A stretch of 64,000 nt of DNA, taken from positions 2,435,501-2,499,500 of the forward strand of contig NZ_AP018795.1 of assembly GCF_003966655.1 (NCBI RefSeq). The letters are read 5' to 3'. Source of the DNA: Acidithiobacillus ferridurans (GTDB taxonomy: Bacteria > Pseudomonadota > Gammaproteobacteria > Acidithiobacillales > Acidithiobacillaceae). This document shows, in pieces, positions 62,479 to 64,000 of this stretch; positions within the stretch are counted from its first letter, which is position 1; the number at the start of each line of letters is the position of its first letter. Both the position numbers and the translations under genes were made by a program. Below the pieces are notes generated by a model. It was given only the letters and a program-made list of their open reading frames with translations. It did no database searches and had not been told where the DNA came from.

Positions 62479-63560
62479 CGTCTATCTGCCATGTGGTGAG
62501 CGTATCAGGAGGCAAGGACTCGACAGCGACCTTGCTGCTGGCTCTGGAGCGCGTACCCCGTGAGCAGATTGTGGCGATTTTTTGCGATACGGGCAATGAA
62601 ATCCCCATTACCTATATCTATCTGGACGATCTGGAGCGTCATCTGGGTATCAGGGTCCATCGCCTCAAGGCGGACTTTTCTGCGGAGATCGCCGCCAAGC
62701 GAAGATTTATCGCCCGCGACCAACGGACCAATCGCGAATATCAACGGGTACCTGTATTGGACGTATATGGGAACCCTGTCCCATCCAGGGACTCCCAGGG
62801 TCGCATTCACTATCGCACAGTTATTCGCAAAGGGATTAAACAGCAAGAAATTGTCCCGAAAATGCGAAAGGCGCATGGTAAAAAGGTGCGCTGGTCTAAC
62901 AAGGCCAAGAGGCGGGCGCTCACAGTCTTACAGCCAACCGGCAACCCATTCTTGGATCTGTGCTTATGGAAAGGGCGCTTTCCGTCTCGCATGGCCCAAT
63001 TCTGCACCGAAGAACTCAAGCGCAATATCGCCGTAACTTTTCAACTCGATCTGATTGACCACGGCTTTTCGGTCGTCTCCTGGCAAGGGATTCGCCGTGA
63101 TGAATCCCAGAATCGCCGTAACGCGAAACGCCTGGAACGTATCGGCCCAAAGCTATGGGCTTTTCGGCCTCTGGTGGACTGGACCGCACAACAGACCGTG
63201 GATTTTGTACGCTCCCAGGACTGCCCCTTGAATCCTCTTTATTCTCAGGGGCAAAGCCGGGTTGGGTGCGTGTGCATCAATACCAACAAGCAAGGTTTAG
63301 CCCAGACCGCTTATCGCTATCCAGATGAAATAGACCGCATAGAAGATTGGGAATGGTTAGTTGGGCAAGCATCCAAGAGGGGGTTTTCCACCTTTATGTG
63401 TGATGCCGACGATCGTAAAGATCGTAGGGCCATTTTTGCCGACCTTAACATCCGATCCCGTGTGGAGTGGGCGATGGGCGGTAACGGTACCATGGATCTG
63501 TTTGCTGACGTTCCCATAGATATTCCAGTTTGCGCGTCTGCCTATGGGCTGTGCGAATAA
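62475..63560 (+). CDS. PAPS-reductase-family (PP-loop) protein
   Basis: 361 residues from a GTG start. The PP-loop VSVSGGKDSTATLLL (S11-GGKDS), AIFCDTGNE and a C-terminal GCVCIN cysteine pair place it in the phosphoadenosine-phosphosulfate reductase/DndC-like superfamily common in phages. It lacks the reductase tail C-terminus, so assimilatory sulfate reduction is unlikely. ATP-dependent nucleotide or thiolation chemistry is more plausible given the two methylases beside it. Confidence 0.8.
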   Translation: MTSICHVVSVSGGKDSTATLLLALERVPREQIVAIFCDTGNEIPITYIYLDDLERHLGIRVHRLKADFSAEIAAKRRFIARDQRTNREYQRVPVLDVYGNPVPSRDSQGRIHYRTVIRKGIKQQEIVPKMRKAHGKKVRWSNKAKRRALTVLQPTGNPFLDLCLWKGRFPSRMAQFCTEELKRNIAVTFQLDLIDHGFSVVSWQGIRRDESQNRRNAKRLERIGPKLWAFRPLVDWTAQQTVDFVRSQDCPLNPLYSQGQSRVGCVCINTNKQGLAQTAYRYPDEIDRIEDWEWLVGQASKRGFSTFMCDADDRKDRRAIFADLNIRSRVEWAMGGNGTMDLFADVPIDIPVCASAYGLCE

Positions 63561-63621
63561 TCATGGGGGAGACATCAATGATTGGCGTAATACTCTGTGT
63601 TCGCGTGTTCTGTTGTATGCT

Positions 63622-64000
63622 TCATACCGCCAAGTCAAGCGGTAAATCTGAAATGTCTTTCAGGCGATTGCCATTAACCATTACTGCCAGAAGATCAGCT
63701 GCGTCATCCATGCCGAGAGTCTGCACGGTTTCCTGCAGTTCGTACAAAGCGAAGTGATACACGCAGTCAATGTCCCCTGTTCCCAAGGCGATCGAAGCAA
63801 GACGACTTGGTGTTGGCTCTGCTGTGACGACCACAATGTGCGGCAGGCGTCCCTTGCGGTTACGTACCAGGTTTAAGGCTTCCGACCTGGCGTTTTGTGC
63901 CCTATCACTGCGAATTGTCCATTTGCAGGAAATGCTTGCGTGCAGTAAGGGATGGCCGCTATTTTTCTTTCGGAGGCTGGAAAGCGTAGTTACGTGATCA
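63622..64000 (-). CDS. NgoMIV-like type II restriction endonuclease (3' part)
   Basis: The frame enters from the right edge and ends at 63622. It gives about 125 residues: ...LLHASISCKWTIRSDRAQNARSEALNLVRNRKGRLPHIVVVTAEPTPSRLASIALGTGDIDCVYHFALYEL.... The Ser-x-Lys in ISCKW followed by RSDRAQN resembles the active-site region of the NgoMIV family as I remember it. It converges on the PAPS-like gene. The N-terminus is outside the window. With the nearby C5 methylase it could form a restriction-modification system. Confidence 0.65.
   Translation of the reverse strand, partial: DHVTTLSSLRKKNSGHPLLHASISCKWTIRSDRAQNARSEALNLVRNRKGRLPHIVVVTAEPTPSRLASIALGTGDIDCVYHFALYELQETVQTLGMDDAADLLAVMVNGNRLKDISDLPLDLAV

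Overview
The window reads as the chromosome of a gamma-proteobacterium-grade acidophile, most likely an Acidithiobacillus. This is inferred from gene content and a G+C-rich background; no database search was possible. It holds a block of ordinary housekeeping genes (29.4-50.7 kb) between two integrated mobile elements. Gene names below rest on motifs that can be read in the translations.

Element 1 (1 to about 29.4 kb) looks like the distal part of an integrative and conjugative element. It carries conjugation-type genes: a TraF-like signal peptidase, a TraB-like membrane protein of the nitrilase fold, and topoisomerase III (topB). Cargo includes an aldo/keto reductase, a PAS-GGDEF-EAL protein with a CZB-like zinc-binding tail, a carbonic anhydrase, an EcsC-family protein and a HIRAN protein. 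Toxin-antitoxin-type pairs are TumE/TumA, HicA/HicB, a DUF6883/DUF4926 pair and a decayed HigB/HigA remnant. Five insertion sequences have bombarded it: an IS1380, two near-identical IS66 copies (one splitting a yghU glutathione transferase), and an IS21 that itself carries an IS3. The element ends at the 3' half of a tRNA-Val(CAC) gene at 29376-29424, a typical attachment-site remnant.

The first 14 kb is threaded with nine copies of a palindrome (10-bp arms, one central base). Four sit in a 430-bp gene-free array at 11374-11803 beside a second palindrome family. A separate 10-base motif, GATCTATACC, occurs six times in the window, always sense-oriented ahead of a start codon. Together they suggest an element-wide cis-regulatory or recombination system, and two genes are truncated exactly at a palindrome.

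Core region (29.6-50.7 kb): mutS, a YdcH-family gene, a glycosyltransferase, a Bax-inhibitor-1 family protein and an exonuclease. Then comes a long minus-strand run (47.6 to 35.9 kb) with many start/stop overlaps: GT2 glycosyltransferase, pcnB, a cca-like nucleotidyltransferase, folK, deoxynucleoside kinase, panB, panC, a giant FAD/Fe-S oxidoreductase, an Smr protein and a class II aldolase. guaB-guaA follow on the plus strand.

Element 2 (50.7 kb to the window end) begins right after the 3' end of guaA. Its tyrosine integrase is split by an IS4-type element with a perfect 10-bp target duplication. It has a phage-like control region: an AlpA regulator and an S24 repressor divergent from a Cro-like gene, with three TATAGC-N5-GCTATA operators. 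A tightly overlapped operon follows: a DUF1376 protein containing intragenic iterons, a DnaC-like helicase loader, a protein of unknown function, a D12 adenine methylase, ssb, a C5-cytosine methylase with internal VADPR repeats, and a PAPS-reductase-like protein. A convergent partial gene resembles the NgoMIV restriction endonuclease. The layout parallels the lambda cI/cro/O/P region, with a DNA-modification module in place of late genes.
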